Origin: a bacterium
GTDB lineage: Bacteria; Patescibacteriota; Gracilibacteria; UBA1369; PNNO01
NCBI GenBank assembly: GCA_021158225.1
Contig: JAGGUZ010000003.1
Location: forward strand, 1-57,730
Reading direction: 5' to 3'
Length of the DNA: 57,730 nucleotides
Position 1 is the stretch's first letter. Each line of letters starts with the position of its first letter. The translations under genes were made by a program, and so were the position numbers. Below, in pieces: positions 12,419 to 22,395 of the stretch. The notes beneath the pieces were generated by a model that was given only the letters and a program-made list of their open reading frames with translations, searched no databases and was not told the DNA's origin.

Positions 12419-12639
12419 GGCATAGCAACAAATAGCTGTTTCTTGTTTTTAAGAAACACTTCGCCAAGAAACGAAAAGACGAACGCAAGTTAGGCTCCGT
12501 GTGAGCAAAATCTTATCGCAAGCCAACGTGAGCAAAGAACTCCTTCAGGCGGAAAAACCCGGATACACTTTTATTATCGTTAAAAAACCAATAAAACCGG
12601 GAAGTTGCAATCTCGGTATTTTAACTAACAAACTTCAAA

Positions 12640-12963
12640 ATGGCTGCAAAGCAAAAAATTCGAATCAAACTTCGCGCTTATGATCATAAGATTATTGACG
12701 ACAGCGCAAAACTTATTATTGACACCGCTATTAGAACAGGAGCAATTATAAACGGTCCTATTCCCCTCCCCACAAAAACGGAAAAATATACCGTGAATAA
12801 ATCTACATTCGTTCACAAAACTTCGCGCGAGCAATTTGAAATAAGAACACACAAAAGACTTATTGATATTTCTGAGAGCACACCAAAGACAATCGAGTCC
12901 TTATCTAACCTAAGCCTGCCTGCAGGTGTGGATATCGAAATTAAAATGCTTGTGAATTCTTAA
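12640..12963 (+). CDS. rpsJ: 30S ribosomal protein S10
   Basis: [21 protein letters not shown]...GPIPLPTK... Confidence 0.97.
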   Translation: MAAKQKIRIKLRAYDHKIIDDSAKLIIDTAIRTGAIINGPIPLPTKTEKYTVNKSTFVHKTSREQFEIRTHKRLIDISESTPKTIESLSNLSLPAGVDIEIKMLVNS

Positions 12964-12976
12964 CCGAGTGCAAGAC

Positions 12977-13636
12977 TTAATTTTCATCAAACACCTTTTC
13001 TTTTTCACCAAGAATCGGTTCCGGATGGCTTACATATACCTGCCAGATTGCAAGAAGCGTGGCGGGTATTTCACGTAGATCATAATAAAACTGTCCTTTG
13101 TACTTTTGTCTACTTGCCGAGACACCAATGGAATCCAGCCCTAAAGCATTACAAGTATAAAGAGCTCTATATAAGTGATATTCCTGAGTAACTAAAATCG
13201 CTTCGTCAATTTGAAAAATCTCTTTTGCACGATAGCACGTATCGTATGTTCTTCTTCCCGCATAATCCAAAACAATATCCTCCTCCGGAACAGAAAGAAG
13301 CTCAGCATATCGTTGCATAACTTTTGGCTCGTTATAATGAGTCACTCTGTTATCTCCGGACAAAATAATTTTCTTAACTTTCCCTTTATTATAAAGATCT
13401 ATCGCCGTAACAAGGCGATCACGAAGAATATCACTCGGAAGCCTGGTAGTTGAATTCACAGAAGCTCCAAAGACAATTGCCACAGACTTTGACGGCACAT
13501 CTTTTATGTCATCATAATTATAAATAAGCCCCTTGACGGAATTATGAACAATTAAAAGCACACCAGAACATATTCCCACAAACAACAAGAATGTAGAAAG
13601 TAAAATCGTTATATTTTTTTTGGTAAATATTTTCAT
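12977..13636 (-). CDS. SanA/YdcF-like (DUF218) membrane-anchored protein
   Basis: N-terminal TM; VAIVFGASV...SDILRDRLVTAIDLYNKGKVKKIILSGDN...VTQEYHLYRALY. Confidence 0.8.
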   Translation of the reverse strand: MKIFTKKNITILLSTFLLFVGICSGVLLIVHNSVKGLIYNYDDIKDVPSKSVAIVFGASVNSTTRLPSDILRDRLVTAIDLYNKGKVKKIILSGDNRVTHYNEPKVMQRYAELLSVPEEDIVLDYAGRRTYDTCYRAKEIFQIDEAILVTQEYHLYRALYTCNALGLDSIGVSASRQKYKGQFYYDLREIPATLLAIWQVYVSHPEPILGEKEKVFDEN

Positions 13637-13712
13637 TTAAATACACTTTAAATGTTGTTGAATAACCTTATTTCTGGTACAATATACTAATAGATTTTTA
13701 ACAAAAACAAAA

Positions 13713-14384
13713 ATGAAAAATTTATTTAACATTTCTTTTAAAGAAAATCGGTTGGTATTTATGTGCCCTCCAAGAAGAACTCCGGAGGGAAGAAGCACAG
13801 CTGAGACACTACCAACAAACGAAATCAAAAGGTACGACAGAGCAGTTAATAAAGAAGTGCAAAGAAATCTATACACTTCAAAAAGCGAATTTCAACGCAG
13901 GATGAATGAAGCTATAGTGCGAGCAACATCAAAACTGGTAGACGAAAATCCTGGAGCAAAAACATTAAAACAATTCGACAAAGACAAATATAATAGAACT
14001 AAGTTGTTTTTAGCCAAAAAATTAAAAGGTAAATTCCGAATACAAGATTTACCAAGTTTAAGAATAAGTGCCGCTTTAAATGTTGGGAAACTGGCAAGAA
14101 AAGAAGCAAAAGTTAATCTTTCTTTAGATACGGATTTATCAACAACCTTTTTAAAACCGGGAGCATCGAAAAGAGAGCAGACAAGGGCAATGATTTCCCC
14201 AAGTCTTAACCTTATATCAAAATTAAGTAAACAAGGCGTACCACCGCAACAATTAAAAAAAATCGTATCACAAAGACGGCAAATAGCCAAAAATGCAAGA
14301 ACCAAAGCCGTTCTGGATGCAAACTTCGGAAGAATAATAACTCTAGCACAAAAATATATGACAGATGCATTAAACAATGCATAA
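13713..14384 (+). CDS. Hypothetical protein (orphan between rpsJ and rplC)
   Basis: 223-aa ORF with an upstream promoter-like region; no family recognised. Confidence 0.65.
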   Translation: MKNLFNISFKENRLVFMCPPRRTPEGRSTAETLPTNEIKRYDRAVNKEVQRNLYTSKSEFQRRMNEAIVRATSKLVDENPGAKTLKQFDKDKYNRTKLFLAKKLKGKFRIQDLPSLRISAALNVGKLARKEAKVNLSLDTDLSTTFLKPGASKREQTRAMISPSLNLISKLSKQGVPPQQLKKIVSQRRQIAKNARTKAVLDANFGRIITLAQKYMTDALNNA

Positions 14385-14404
14385 ATTAAAGCGTTAATTT
14401 CCGC

Positions 14405-14433
14405 TTGACTTATAAAAGCACGTTGCTTATACT
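14405..14433 (+). promoter_or_regulatory. Strong candidate promoter for the rplC-led operon (TTGACT-N17-TATACT)
   Basis: -35 14405-14410, 17-nt spacer, -10 14428-14433; followed by a TCCTTG-taag-CAAGGA hairpin (14478-14493) in the leader. Confidence 0.7.
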
Positions 14434-14538
14434 CTGCTGGCAATGTGTTTTTTACGTTACAAAAAAGGTTCAAGGGCTCCTTGTAAGCAAGGATTTAAGA
14501 AGTAAGATCTTTGAGACCATATTAACCTCTTGTAAAAC

Positions 14539-15123
14539 ATGCTAGGAATATTAGGAAAAAAAATAGGTATGACTCGCGTCATTCAAGACGATGGTCGTGT
14601 GATCCCAATCACCGTTGTACAGTGTGAACCGAATGAGATAACTCAAGTGAAAACAATGGAGAAGGATGGATATCCGGCGGTAGTCCTCGGTTTTTCTGCA
14701 TTAAAGAAACCGAAAAAGACTAAGAAATTTCGATTTCAAAGAGAAGTAAGACTAGACGATGGGCAGGAACTTAAAAAAGGAGATAGCGTTTCATTAAAAG
14801 ACTTTAATGAAATAAAAGAGGTATTTGTAACCGGAACTTCAAAAGGTAAAGGATTTCAGGGAGTTATAAAAAGACATAACTTCTCAAGAGGACCGGAAAG
14901 TCACGGATCACATCATCATAGAGAACCGGGTTCTGTAGGGTCATGCGCAAAACCCGGGCGAGTAGCCAAGGGTAAAAAATTACCGGGACATATGGGATCA
15001 GCCAAAGTAACAATTAAAGGTGTTAAGGTTGCATACCTTGATGCTAAAAATAATGTAATAGGACTTAAAGGGGCACTTCCAGGTCCAAACAAAGGGTTAA
15101 TCTTTATTAAAGCAAACGCATGA
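14539..15123 (+). CDS. rplC: 50S ribosomal protein L3
   Basis: GILGKKIGMTRV..., GKGFQGVIKRHNFSRGPESHGSHHHREPGSVG. Confidence 0.97.
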   Translation: MLGILGKKIGMTRVIQDDGRVIPITVVQCEPNEITQVKTMEKDGYPAVVLGFSALKKPKKTKKFRFQREVRLDDGQELKKGDSVSLKDFNEIKEVFVTGTSKGKGFQGVIKRHNFSRGPESHGSHHHREPGSVGSCAKPGRVAKGKKLPGHMGSAKVTIKGVKVAYLDAKNNVIGLKGALPGPNKGLIFIKANA

Positions 15124-15755
15124 AAGTAGATTTATACACACAAACAGGCGAGAAGAAAGGGCAAGTTGAATTGAAAAAAGAATTTTTTGAAGTTTCTTAC
15201 AATGAAGACCTTATCCATCAGGCTCTTATAAGACAACATGCAAACGGTCGAATCGCAATAGCTCACACAAAAACCAAAGCCGAAGTAAGAGGCGGAGGGA
15301 AAAAACCATTTAGACAAAAAGGTACGGGTGGTGCTCGTCAAGGTTCTAAACGTAATCCGCACTTCAAAGGCGGAGGCGTTGTGTTCGGTCCAAGAAACGA
15401 TAGAAATTTTGCAGTCGACATGCCCAAGAAACAACGAAGAAAAGCTTTGTTCTCAGCTCTATCGGCTAAAGCCAGTAACGGACAAATCATAGCATTGGAG
15501 AATTATGAAGGAGAAATCAAAACAAAGTTATTTGCAAAGCTTATTGAGAAATTACCAATCGAAAGAAATGTTCTCGTTGTTATCCCGGAAAAGAATGGAG
15601 TAATTCAAAAATCAACCGAGAACCTAGCAAATGCAAAAACCATTATAGTTAATTATTTAAATATAGCCGACTTACAGAAATATAGAAAAGTTTTATTTCT
15701 AAAAGACGCCCTTACAAAGATGGAAAAAGTCTTCAGATCGGCAATTAAAGCTTAA
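15120..15755 (+). CDS. rplD: 50S ribosomal protein L4
   Basis: TKAEVRGGGKKPFRQKGTGGARQGS. Confidence 0.96.
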   Translation: MKVDLYTQTGEKKGQVELKKEFFEVSYNEDLIHQALIRQHANGRIAIAHTKTKAEVRGGGKKPFRQKGTGGARQGSKRNPHFKGGGVVFGPRNDRNFAVDMPKKQRRKALFSALSAKASNGQIIALENYEGEIKTKLFAKLIEKLPIERNVLVVIPEKNGVIQKSTENLANAKTIIVNYLNIADLQKYRKVLFLKDALTKMEKVFRSAIKA

Positions 15756-15761
15756 TTTACA

Positions 15762-16073
15762 ATGAAAGATTTTCACACAATAATAGGTCCAATTACAACT
15801 GAAAAAAGCACAATGCTTTCCGATAAAGGCAAATATGTGTTTAAAATTAGAAAAGACTCAACCAAAATAGATGTTAAAAATGCTATAAAAACTATTTACG
15901 GGGTTGATACAAAGAAAGTTACAATAACTTATATAAGACCAAAATCCAGACTTGCAAAAGGAAAACATATGTACGAAAAAAGGAAACTTGCAAAAAAAGC
16001 GACTGTTACAATTAAGGATGGTAAAAATATAGATATCACCAAAATTAAAAACTCTAAGAAATCTAAGAAGTAA
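15762..16073 (+). CDS. rplW: 50S ribosomal protein L23
   Basis: L23-like sequence (IIGPITTEKS...), position. Confidence 0.95.
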   Translation: MKDFHTIIGPITTEKSTMLSDKGKYVFKIRKDSTKIDVKNAIKTIYGVDTKKVTITYIRPKSRLAKGKHMYEKRKLAKKATVTIKDGKNIDITKIKNSKKSKK

Positions 16074-16075
16074 TA

Positions 16076-16912
16076 ATGGCTATAAAAAATTACAAACCGA
16101 CAACACCAGGTAGAAGAGGGATGAGTGGATACTCATTTGACGAGATCACGAAGTCTAAACCTGAGAAGAAACTTACCGTTCGTCTAAACAAGCGTTCAGG
16201 GCGAAACAATCAAGGTAGGATTACAATTCGTCATAGAGGCGGAGGTCATAAAAGACTTTACAGACTCGTTGATTTTAAAAGATCGGACAAGAGTAATATA
16301 GAAGGAATTGTAACCGCTGTTGAGTACGATCCTTACAGAACAGCTTACATTATGCTCATAAATTATAAAGATGGAGAAAAAAGATATCATCTTGCTCCAC
16401 AAGATATTAAAGTGGGGGATAAAATAATACTTGCAGATAAGGTTAAATTAAAACCCGGAAACAGAATGTTGCTTAAAAATTTTCCTGTAGGTTTTATGGT
16501 TTACAACATTGAAATAACAAAGGGAAAAGGTGGACAAATGATTAGATCTGCAGGATCTGCGGCAAAAGTTGTTTCACAAGAAGACGATTCTTACACGCAA
16601 ATTCAACTCCCTTCGGGAGAAGTAAGACTTGTAAGCAAAGACTGTTATGCAAGTTTTGGAGAAGTGAGCAACAGTGACCACTCTAATATAACGATAGGAA
16701 AAGCCGGAAGGACAAGAAATATGGGAAGAAGACCGCAAGTAAGAGGAAAAGTTATGAATCCAAACGATCATCCACATGGAGGAGGAGAAGGAAATCAGCC
16801 TATTGGGCTTAAACATCCGAAAACCCCATGGGGAATGCCCGCCCTCGGATACAAAACTCGTCGTAGAAAATACAGCGACAGATTAATCGTTAAGTCACGT
16901 CATCGAAAGTAG
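16076..16912 (+). CDS. rplB: 50S ribosomal protein L2
   Basis: GRNNQGRITIRHRGGGHKRLYR...GRRPQVRGKVMNPNDHPHGGGEGNQPIG. Confidence 0.98.
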   Translation: MAIKNYKPTTPGRRGMSGYSFDEITKSKPEKKLTVRLNKRSGRNNQGRITIRHRGGGHKRLYRLVDFKRSDKSNIEGIVTAVEYDPYRTAYIMLINYKDGEKRYHLAPQDIKVGDKIILADKVKLKPGNRMLLKNFPVGFMVYNIEITKGKGGQMIRSAGSAAKVVSQEDDSYTQIQLPSGEVRLVSKDCYASFGEVSNSDHSNITIGKAGRTRNMGRRPQVRGKVMNPNDHPHGGGEGNQPIGLKHPKTPWGMPALGYKTRRRKYSDRLIVKSRHRK

Positions 16913-16955
16913 ACTATCGATTGCTAATTACTAATTGCTAATAACTAATTAAATC

Positions 16956-17234
16956 ATGGGAAGAAGTAGTAAAAAAGGACCATACGTAGATCAAGATCTT
17001 GCTAAGAAAGTCGCAAGAATGGATAATAGTGGCCAGAAAAAAATTATTAAGACATGGTCTAGAGGATCAACTATCTCCCCGGACTTCGTAGGACACACAT
17101 TCGGAGTTCATAATGGAAAACAACATATTCCTGTATTTGTAACCGAGAATATGGTTGGACACAAATTCGGAGAATTCTCTCCAACAAGGAAGTTTAAAGG
17201 ACATGGAGGAAAGCTTGCAAAAGCACAAAAGTAA
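16956..17234 (+). CDS. rpsS: 30S ribosomal protein S19
   Basis: SSKKGPYVD...[46 protein letters not shown]. Confidence 0.97.
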   Translation: MGRSSKKGPYVDQDLAKKVARMDNSGQKKIIKTWSRGSTISPDFVGHTFGVHNGKQHIPVFVTENMVGHKFGEFSPTRKFKGHGGKLAKAQK

Positions 17235-17254
17235 ATATTAACCATTAAAAACCC

Positions 17255-17632
17255 GTGAAAGCAATAGCACGAAATGTACGAATATCACCAAAGAAGGTAA
17301 ATTTAGTTGCCGGACTTGTTAGAAGAAAAAATGTTAAAGAGGCACTAAACATATTAAAATTCACACCTAAGAAAGGAGCAAAAATACTTTATAAGGTCTT
17401 GCATAGTGCCGTTGCAAATGCAGAAAACAACTTCAAGCAAAAACCCGATTTATTGGTAATAAAAGAAATAATAGTCACCGAAGGACCTACTTTCAAAAGA
17501 AGTGTTCCCGTATCAAGAGGACGTGTACACCCTATCTTAAAAAGGAATTCGCATATTACTGTTACAGTAGGGCTTGAAGATACCAAGGAAGAAAAAGATA
17601 CCAAAGAGAAAAACCCCACCGATAAAAAATAA
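17255..17632 (+). CDS. rplV: 50S ribosomal protein L22 (GTG start)
   Basis: RISPKKVNLVAGLVRRKNVKEAL...RVHPILKRNSHITV. Confidence 0.95.
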   Translation: MKAIARNVRISPKKVNLVAGLVRRKNVKEALNILKFTPKKGAKILYKVLHSAVANAENNFKQKPDLLVIKEIIVTEGPTFKRSVPVSRGRVHPILKRNSHITVTVGLEDTKEEKDTKEKNPTDKK

Positions 17633-17652
17633 CATTATAAATTCACTTAGTT

Positions 17653-18405
17653 ATGGGACAAAAAGTCAATCCAATCAGTCTGAGAATAGGAATTAATCGC
17701 TTATGGGATTCAAAATGGTATGCCAATAAAAAAAAGTATGGAAAAACTCTTCATCAAGATTTTGCAATTGAAAATGCGATTAGAGAAAAGCTAAAAGATG
17801 CAAGTGTATCAAAAATCGAGATTTTACGAACATCAAATGCTGTAACTATTAATGTACACAGCGCAAAACCGGGGCTTATTATAGGACGTGGAGGAGAAAC
17901 TATCGAAAAACTTCGTGAGTTTTTGGATAAAAAATTCGGAGGTAAATTCAGCGTTAATATCATGGAAATCAAACAACCGAATATGGATGCACACCTTGTT
18001 GGAGAATCTATTGTTAAACAAATCGAAAGAAGAATTTCTTACAGACGTGTGGCTAAAATGGCTATTGATAGATCATTGGAAGCCGGTGCGCTTGGAGTAA
18101 AAGTAAAAGTTGCCGGAAGACTTAATGGAGTAGAGATTGCCCGTAACGAATTCTTCAGTAAAGGGAAGATTCCTCTACATACGTTTAGAGCCGATATCGA
18201 TTATGCATATCTCCCGGCCAATACAACTTATGGAATAATTGGAGTAAAAGTTTGGATCTACAAAGGAGATGTATTTAAAAAAGATATAGAAGTTCAAATG
18301 ACAGGTAGCCCATTACCGGAGGAAGAAAAAAAAGCTCCCGCAAAAAAGGTTGAGAATAAACCGAAAGCCAAGAAACCAGTAAAAAAAACTACTAAGAAAA
18401 AATAA
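17653..18405 (+). CDS. rpsC: 30S ribosomal protein S3 with Lys-rich C-terminal tail
   Basis: [14 protein letters not shown]...[10 protein letters not shown]-like KH motif. Confidence 0.97.
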   Translation: MGQKVNPISLRIGINRLWDSKWYANKKKYGKTLHQDFAIENAIREKLKDASVSKIEILRTSNAVTINVHSAKPGLIIGRGGETIEKLREFLDKKFGGKFSVNIMEIKQPNMDAHLVGESIVKQIERRISYRRVAKMAIDRSLEAGALGVKVKVAGRLNGVEIARNEFFSKGKIPLHTFRADIDYAYLPANTTYGIIGVKVWIYKGDVFKKDIEVQMTGSPLPEEEKKAPAKKVENKPKAKKPVKKTTKKK

Positions 18406-18407
18406 TT

Positions 18408-18827
18408 ATGCTCGCACCAAAAAAGCAAAAATTCAGAAAAATGTTTCGTGGACGAAGTGCCTTAAAAGGTAAAGCGTACAGAGGAAGCACCATGAGTTTC
18501 GGTGAATTCGGGCTTAAAGCTCTTAGTGCCGGAGAAATTACAGCAAGACAGATTGAAGCGGCAAGACGATCAATCACTCACTATTGTAAGCGTGGAGGTA
18601 AAATATGGATTCGTGTATTCCCACATAAACCGCTTACGGAAAAAGGTGCAGAAACTCCGATGGGTTCAGGGAAAGGTGCTGTAGATAGATTCGTAGATAC
18701 GGTTAAACCGGGCAAGATCATATTCGAAATGGATGGAGTAACGGAAGAAGTGGCCAGAGAAGCATTAAGAAGAGCGGCGCATAAATTACCAATGAAGTGT
18801 AAGTTTGTAAGCAAAATATCAGTTTAA
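18408..18827 (+). CDS. rplP: 50S ribosomal protein L16
   Basis: [15 protein letters not shown]...[22 protein letters not shown]. Confidence 0.97.
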   Translation: MLAPKKQKFRKMFRGRSALKGKAYRGSTMSFGEFGLKALSAGEITARQIEAARRSITHYCKRGGKIWIRVFPHKPLTEKGAETPMGSGKGAVDRFVDTVKPGKIIFEMDGVTEEVAREALRRAAHKLPMKCKFVSKISV

Positions 18828-18846
18828 TTTAAATTAAGAAACAATT

Positions 18847-19071
18847 ATGTTAAAACTCGACGAATTAAAAAAAATGAGAATCCAAGACCTTGATGAAGAA
18901 TTCGACAAAACTACAAAAGAGTTGTTTAAACTTAAATTTGAAGTAAATACCGGATCTGAAAAAGGAAGTCACCAAATCGGAAACTTAAAAAAATACAGAG
19001 CACAAATTCTAACCGTTAAAAACCAATTGGTAGCGGAAAAGGAAAGTAAGTTTGATGCTCAAGCAAAATAA
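18847..19071 (+). CDS. rpmC: 50S ribosomal protein L29
   Basis: Position, length and L29-like sequence. Confidence 0.93.
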   Translation: MLKLDELKKMRIQDLDEEFDKTTKELFKLKFEVNTGSEKGSHQIGNLKKYRAQILTVKNQLVAEKESKFDAQAK

Positions 19072-19098
19072 TATCACTCCCCTAACCTATTACAAAAA

Positions 19099-19347
19099 AT
19101 GAGGACAATAACAGGAACAATAACGAGTAAAAAAATGGATAAGACTTTAGTTGTAACTGCACATCGTTATAAAAATCATCCTAAATATAAAAAACGATAT
19201 CGCGTATCAAAAAAATATTTCGTTGATAATCCGGAGAACAAATACGAAATGGGAGATAAAATCACAATTTACGAAACAACTCCGATTAGTAAATTAAAAA
19301 AATGGACTACAGCTAAACCTAGCAGAGCTGAAAAAGTGAGAGAGTAG
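19099..19347 (+). CDS. rpsQ: 30S ribosomal protein S17
   Basis: TGTITSKKMDKTLVVTAHRYKNHPKYKKRYRVSKKY. Confidence 0.96.
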   Translation: MRTITGTITSKKMDKTLVVTAHRYKNHPKYKKRYRVSKKYFVDNPENKYEMGDKITIYETTPISKLKKWTTAKPSRAEKVRE

Positions 19348-19374
19348 TAAAACACTTACTTATAATTAATTATC

Positions 19375-19743
19375 ATGATTCAACCAGAAACACGTTTACA
19401 AGTAGCAGATAATACGGGAGCTAAACTAGTAGAATGCATTAAAGTCCTTGGAGGCTCTAAAAGACGATATGCATCAATAGGAGATCTTATCGTTGTAGCG
19501 GTCAAAGAAGCTGCTCCAAAAGGACTTGTAAAAAAGAAAGCGGTAGAAAGAGCCGTTGTAGTAAGAGTAAAAAAAGAAATCGGACGAAAAGACGGATCAT
19601 ATATCAGATTTGATGAAAATGCCGTTGTAATTATTAATAAAGATTTACAACCAAAAGGAACTCGTGTGTTTGGTCCTGTAGCAAGAGAACTAAGAGACAA
19701 AGGGTTCCAAAAAATAATTTCTCTTGCACCGGAAGTAATTTAA
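19375..19743 (+). CDS. rplN: 50S ribosomal protein L14
   Basis: [27 protein letters not shown]. Confidence 0.98.
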   Translation: MIQPETRLQVADNTGAKLVECIKVLGGSKRRYASIGDLIVVAVKEAAPKGLVKKKAVERAVVVRVKKEIGRKDGSYIRFDENAVVIINKDLQPKGTRVFGPVARELRDKGFQKIISLAPEVI

Positions 19744-19768
19744 ATCTCAATTTTAAACTAATTAGACA

Positions 19769-20095
19769 ATGAAAGTTAAAACAAGCGATAAGGTACTGGT
19801 CATAACTGGAAAAGATCGCAATAAAACCGGGAAAATAACCAGAGTAATAAACAAGTTGAACAAAGTTGTTGTTGAAAAGGTGAATATGAGAACAAAACAT
19901 ATTAAAAAAACTCAAACTGCTCCCGGAAGTAAAATTCAATTTGAAGCAGCTATAAATGCCTCTAATGTGCAAGTAATATGTCCAAACTGTCAAAAAGCAA
20001 CCAGAGTCGGTTATAAGAAACTTGAATCGGGGAAAAAGCAAAGAATGTGTAAGAAATGTGGAGAATCTTTAGATAAGATATCAACTATAAAATAA
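19769..20095 (+). CDS. rplX: 50S ribosomal protein L24 (with C-terminal Cys4 motif)
   Basis: KVKTSDKVLVITGKDRNKTGKI...CPNCQKATRVGYKKLESGKKQRMCKKCGESL. Confidence 0.96.
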   Translation: MKVKTSDKVLVITGKDRNKTGKITRVINKLNKVVVEKVNMRTKHIKKTQTAPGSKIQFEAAINASNVQVICPNCQKATRVGYKKLESGKKQRMCKKCGESLDKISTIK

Positions 20096-20114
20096 TTATT
20101 AACTTTATATAAAA

Positions 20115-20669
20115 GTGGCTAAAGTAATGACATTAAAAGAAAGATATCAAAAAGAAATTTTACCTGCTCTTCAAAAAGAGTTGGGGATTAAAAATGTAAA
20201 CGCTGTACCTAAAATAACCAAGGTTGTTGTAAATGCAGGACTTGGAAGTGCGTATACAGCTGGAACAAAAGACTTTACCGAGTTTACGGAAAACTTTAAA
20301 GCAATTACCGGTCAAGCGCCGGTTATACGAAAAGCCAAGAAAGCTATTTCTAATTTCAAACTCCGCGAAGGGCTCCCAAACGGTGTAATGGTTACACTCC
20401 GAGGAGCTAGAATGTATGACTTCCTAAATAAGTTAATTAATATAGTGTTTCCACGTATAAGAGATTTTAGAGGAATATCGCGAAAAGCATTTGATGGACA
20501 CGGTAATTATTCTGTAGGAATTAAAGAACATACCGTGTTTCCGGAAATTAATCCGGATGATCTGGTTAAAATTCACGGATTGCAAGTTTGTATTAATACA
20601 ACCGCAAAAGATAATGAAGAAGGTATGGCTCTTTTAACAGCCTTCGGATTTCCATTTAAGAAGAAATAA
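20115..20669 (+). CDS. rplE: 50S ribosomal protein L5 (GTG start)
   Basis: L5 signatures (ITGQAPVIRKAKKAISNFKLREGLPNGVMVTLRG, RIRDFRGI). Confidence 0.97.
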   Translation: MAKVMTLKERYQKEILPALQKELGIKNVNAVPKITKVVVNAGLGSAYTAGTKDFTEFTENFKAITGQAPVIRKAKKAISNFKLREGLPNGVMVTLRGARMYDFLNKLINIVFPRIRDFRGISRKAFDGHGNYSVGIKEHTVFPEINPDDLVKIHGLQVCINTTAKDNEEGMALLTAFGFPFKKK

Positions 20670-20687
20670 TTAATTAAAGTTAAACTT

Positions 20688-20912
20688 ATGGCACGAACAG
20701 CACTAGTCGTCAAAACTAAGAAAAAACAACAAGAATATATCCATGCATTGGAAAATGGACAAAAACCAAAATTCCCAACTCGTGTCTACAACAGATGCGG
20801 AAGATGCGGAAGAAAAGGCGGATATATGCGAAAATTTGATCTATGTAGAATTTGCTTTCGTGAACTTGCCCAAGAAGGAAAAATAACAGGACTTACAAAA
20901 TCGTCCTGGTAG
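20688..20912 (+). CDS. rpsN: 30S ribosomal protein S14 (zinc-type)
   Basis: [43 protein letters not shown]. Confidence 0.96.
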   Translation: MARTALVVKTKKKQQEYIHALENGQKPKFPTRVYNRCGRCGRKGGYMRKFDLCRICFRELAQEGKITGLTKSSW

Positions 20913-20932
20913 AGCGAGCAAAGCGAGCTCTT
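20911..20932 (+). repeat. Small hairpin agagc-ga-gc-aaa-gc-ga-gctct in the rpsN-rpsH gap
   Basis: Symmetric stem with tandem GA/GA internal loop, read directly. Confidence 0.6.
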
Positions 20933-20979
20933 TATAGTCCAAAATACTTGAAACCACTCACTTAAATTAAATATTAATC

Positions 20980-21366
20980 ATGAACACAGATCCAATTGCA
21001 GATTACTTAACAAGAATTAGAAACGCATCTCTCGCAAAACACTCAACTGTACGAATACCTTACTCAAGCGTTAAAGAAAATATTTCAAAGTTACTTGTAA
21101 AAAGAAGATTTCTTGAAAAGTACGAAGTAAAACCTAGTGGGGAATTTAAAGAGATTGAAGTAAGCCTTAAAGGATGGGAGAAGGAGCCTCTTGCAATTAA
21201 AAGAGTAAGTAAGCCGGGGCAAAGAATATATTTAAAGAGTAAAGATATTAAAGCTGTTAAGAACGGACTTGGAATGCTTGTACTTTCAACATCCAAAGGA
21301 GTTATGTCCGGAGAACAAGCAAGAAAAGAGAAACTTGGAGGAGAAGCTGTCTGCGAAATATACTAG
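20980..21366 (+). CDS. rpsH: 30S ribosomal protein S8
   Basis: DPIADYLTRIRNASLAKH...LVLSTSKGVMSGEQARKEKLGGEAVCEIY. Confidence 0.97.
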   Translation: MNTDPIADYLTRIRNASLAKHSTVRIPYSSVKENISKLLVKRRFLEKYEVKPSGEFKEIEVSLKGWEKEPLAIKRVSKPGQRIYLKSKDIKAVKNGLGMLVLSTSKGVMSGEQARKEKLGGEAVCEIY

Positions 21367-21383
21367 AGGCGAACGAAGTGAGC
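21367..21383 (+). repeat. Small hairpin ggc-ga-ac-gaa-gt-ga-gcc in the rpsH-rplF gap
   Basis: Same design as the hairpin at 20911. Confidence 0.55.
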
Positions 21384-21433
21384 CTTAATTGTAGCCTAAC
21401 TTAATTATTACTACTAAATATTAATCATAAAAA

Positions 21434-21985
21434 ATGTCACGAATAGGAAAATTACCAATCGAGATACCGCAAGGAGTTACTGTTGAAATAACAAAAGATC
21501 TTGTTACAGTAAAAGGACCAAAAGGTGAATTATCAGAAAAAATTCACGAGAAGATCACGGTAGAACAAAAAGATAACCAAATAATTGTAAAAAGAAATGA
21601 CGATGGGAAATTCGCCAGAAGTTTACATGGCTTAAGCAGAAATCTTATTAACAACATGGTAATTGGCATAACCGAAGGATTCAAAAAAGAATTGGAAATT
21701 ATCGGAGTTGGATATAGAGCTCAAGCACAAGGAAATAAAGTTACATTAAATCTTGGATATTCTCATCCAATTGAATACACGGCTCCGGAAGGAATAATAT
21801 TTGAACAAGATAAGAACAAAAAAAACATTTTAGGAATTTCCGGTATTAATAAGCAGGTAGTTGGAGAAGTTGCCGCTAAAATAAGATCCTACAGGAAACC
21901 TGAACCATACAAAGGAAAAGGAATTAAGTATGTTGGAGAATATATTGCACGTAAGGCCGGTAAAACTGCAGGTAAAGGAGAATAG
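21434..21985 (+). CDS. rplF: 50S ribosomal protein L6
   Basis: MSRIGKLPIEIPQGVTVEI...PEPYKGKGIKYVGE. Confidence 0.97.
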   Translation: MSRIGKLPIEIPQGVTVEITKDLVTVKGPKGELSEKIHEKITVEQKDNQIIVKRNDDGKFARSLHGLSRNLINNMVIGITEGFKKELEIIGVGYRAQAQGNKVTLNLGYSHPIEYTAPEGIIFEQDKNKKNILGISGINKQVVGEVAAKIRSYRKPEPYKGKGIKYVGEYIARKAGKTAGKGE

Positions 21986-22023
21986 ACTATCAATTGCTGA
22001 TTACTAACTAATAACTAATTATA

Positions 22024-22368
22024 ATGCCACTACAGAAAACACAATCAAGATATAGGAGACACCAAAGAAGTATTGGAAGAATGCAAGGAACAGCGGATAA
22101 ACCAAGACTTATTATATATCGCAGTAATACATCTATGTATGCTCAATTAATTGACGATACAACAGGTAAAACATTAGTGTCAGCTTCAAGTATGAAGCTG
22201 AAAAAAGGAACTCCGATAGAAAAAGCGAAAGAAGTGGGAGCGGAGCTTGCAAAAAAAGCGAGGGACATAAAAATTACAACATGCGTATTCGATCGTAACG
22301 GATTTAAATATCACGGAAGAGTTAAAGCTGTTGCGGATTCGGCTCGTGAAGAAGGGCTTAATTTCTAA
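22024..22368 (+). CDS. rplR: 50S ribosomal protein L18
   Basis: KPRLIIYRSNTSMYAQLIDD...VFDRNGFKYHGRVKAVADSAREEGL. Confidence 0.96.
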   Translation: MPLQKTQSRYRRHQRSIGRMQGTADKPRLIIYRSNTSMYAQLIDDTTGKTLVSASSMKLKKGTPIEKAKEVGAELAKKARDIKITTCVFDRNGFKYHGRVKAVADSAREEGLNF

Positions 22369-22395
22369 TTATTAATATCTAATTACTAATTTAAT

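Noticed and set aside
12501-12683. 60-aa ORF upstream of rpsJ
   Set aside because: Overlaps the rpsJ start and the repeated leader element; composition looks non-coding.
13892-14473. 193-aa ORF antisense to the orphan at 13713
   Set aside because: No ribosome-binding or promoter context favouring it; the + strand ORF has promoter-like sequence upstream. The choice is not certain.
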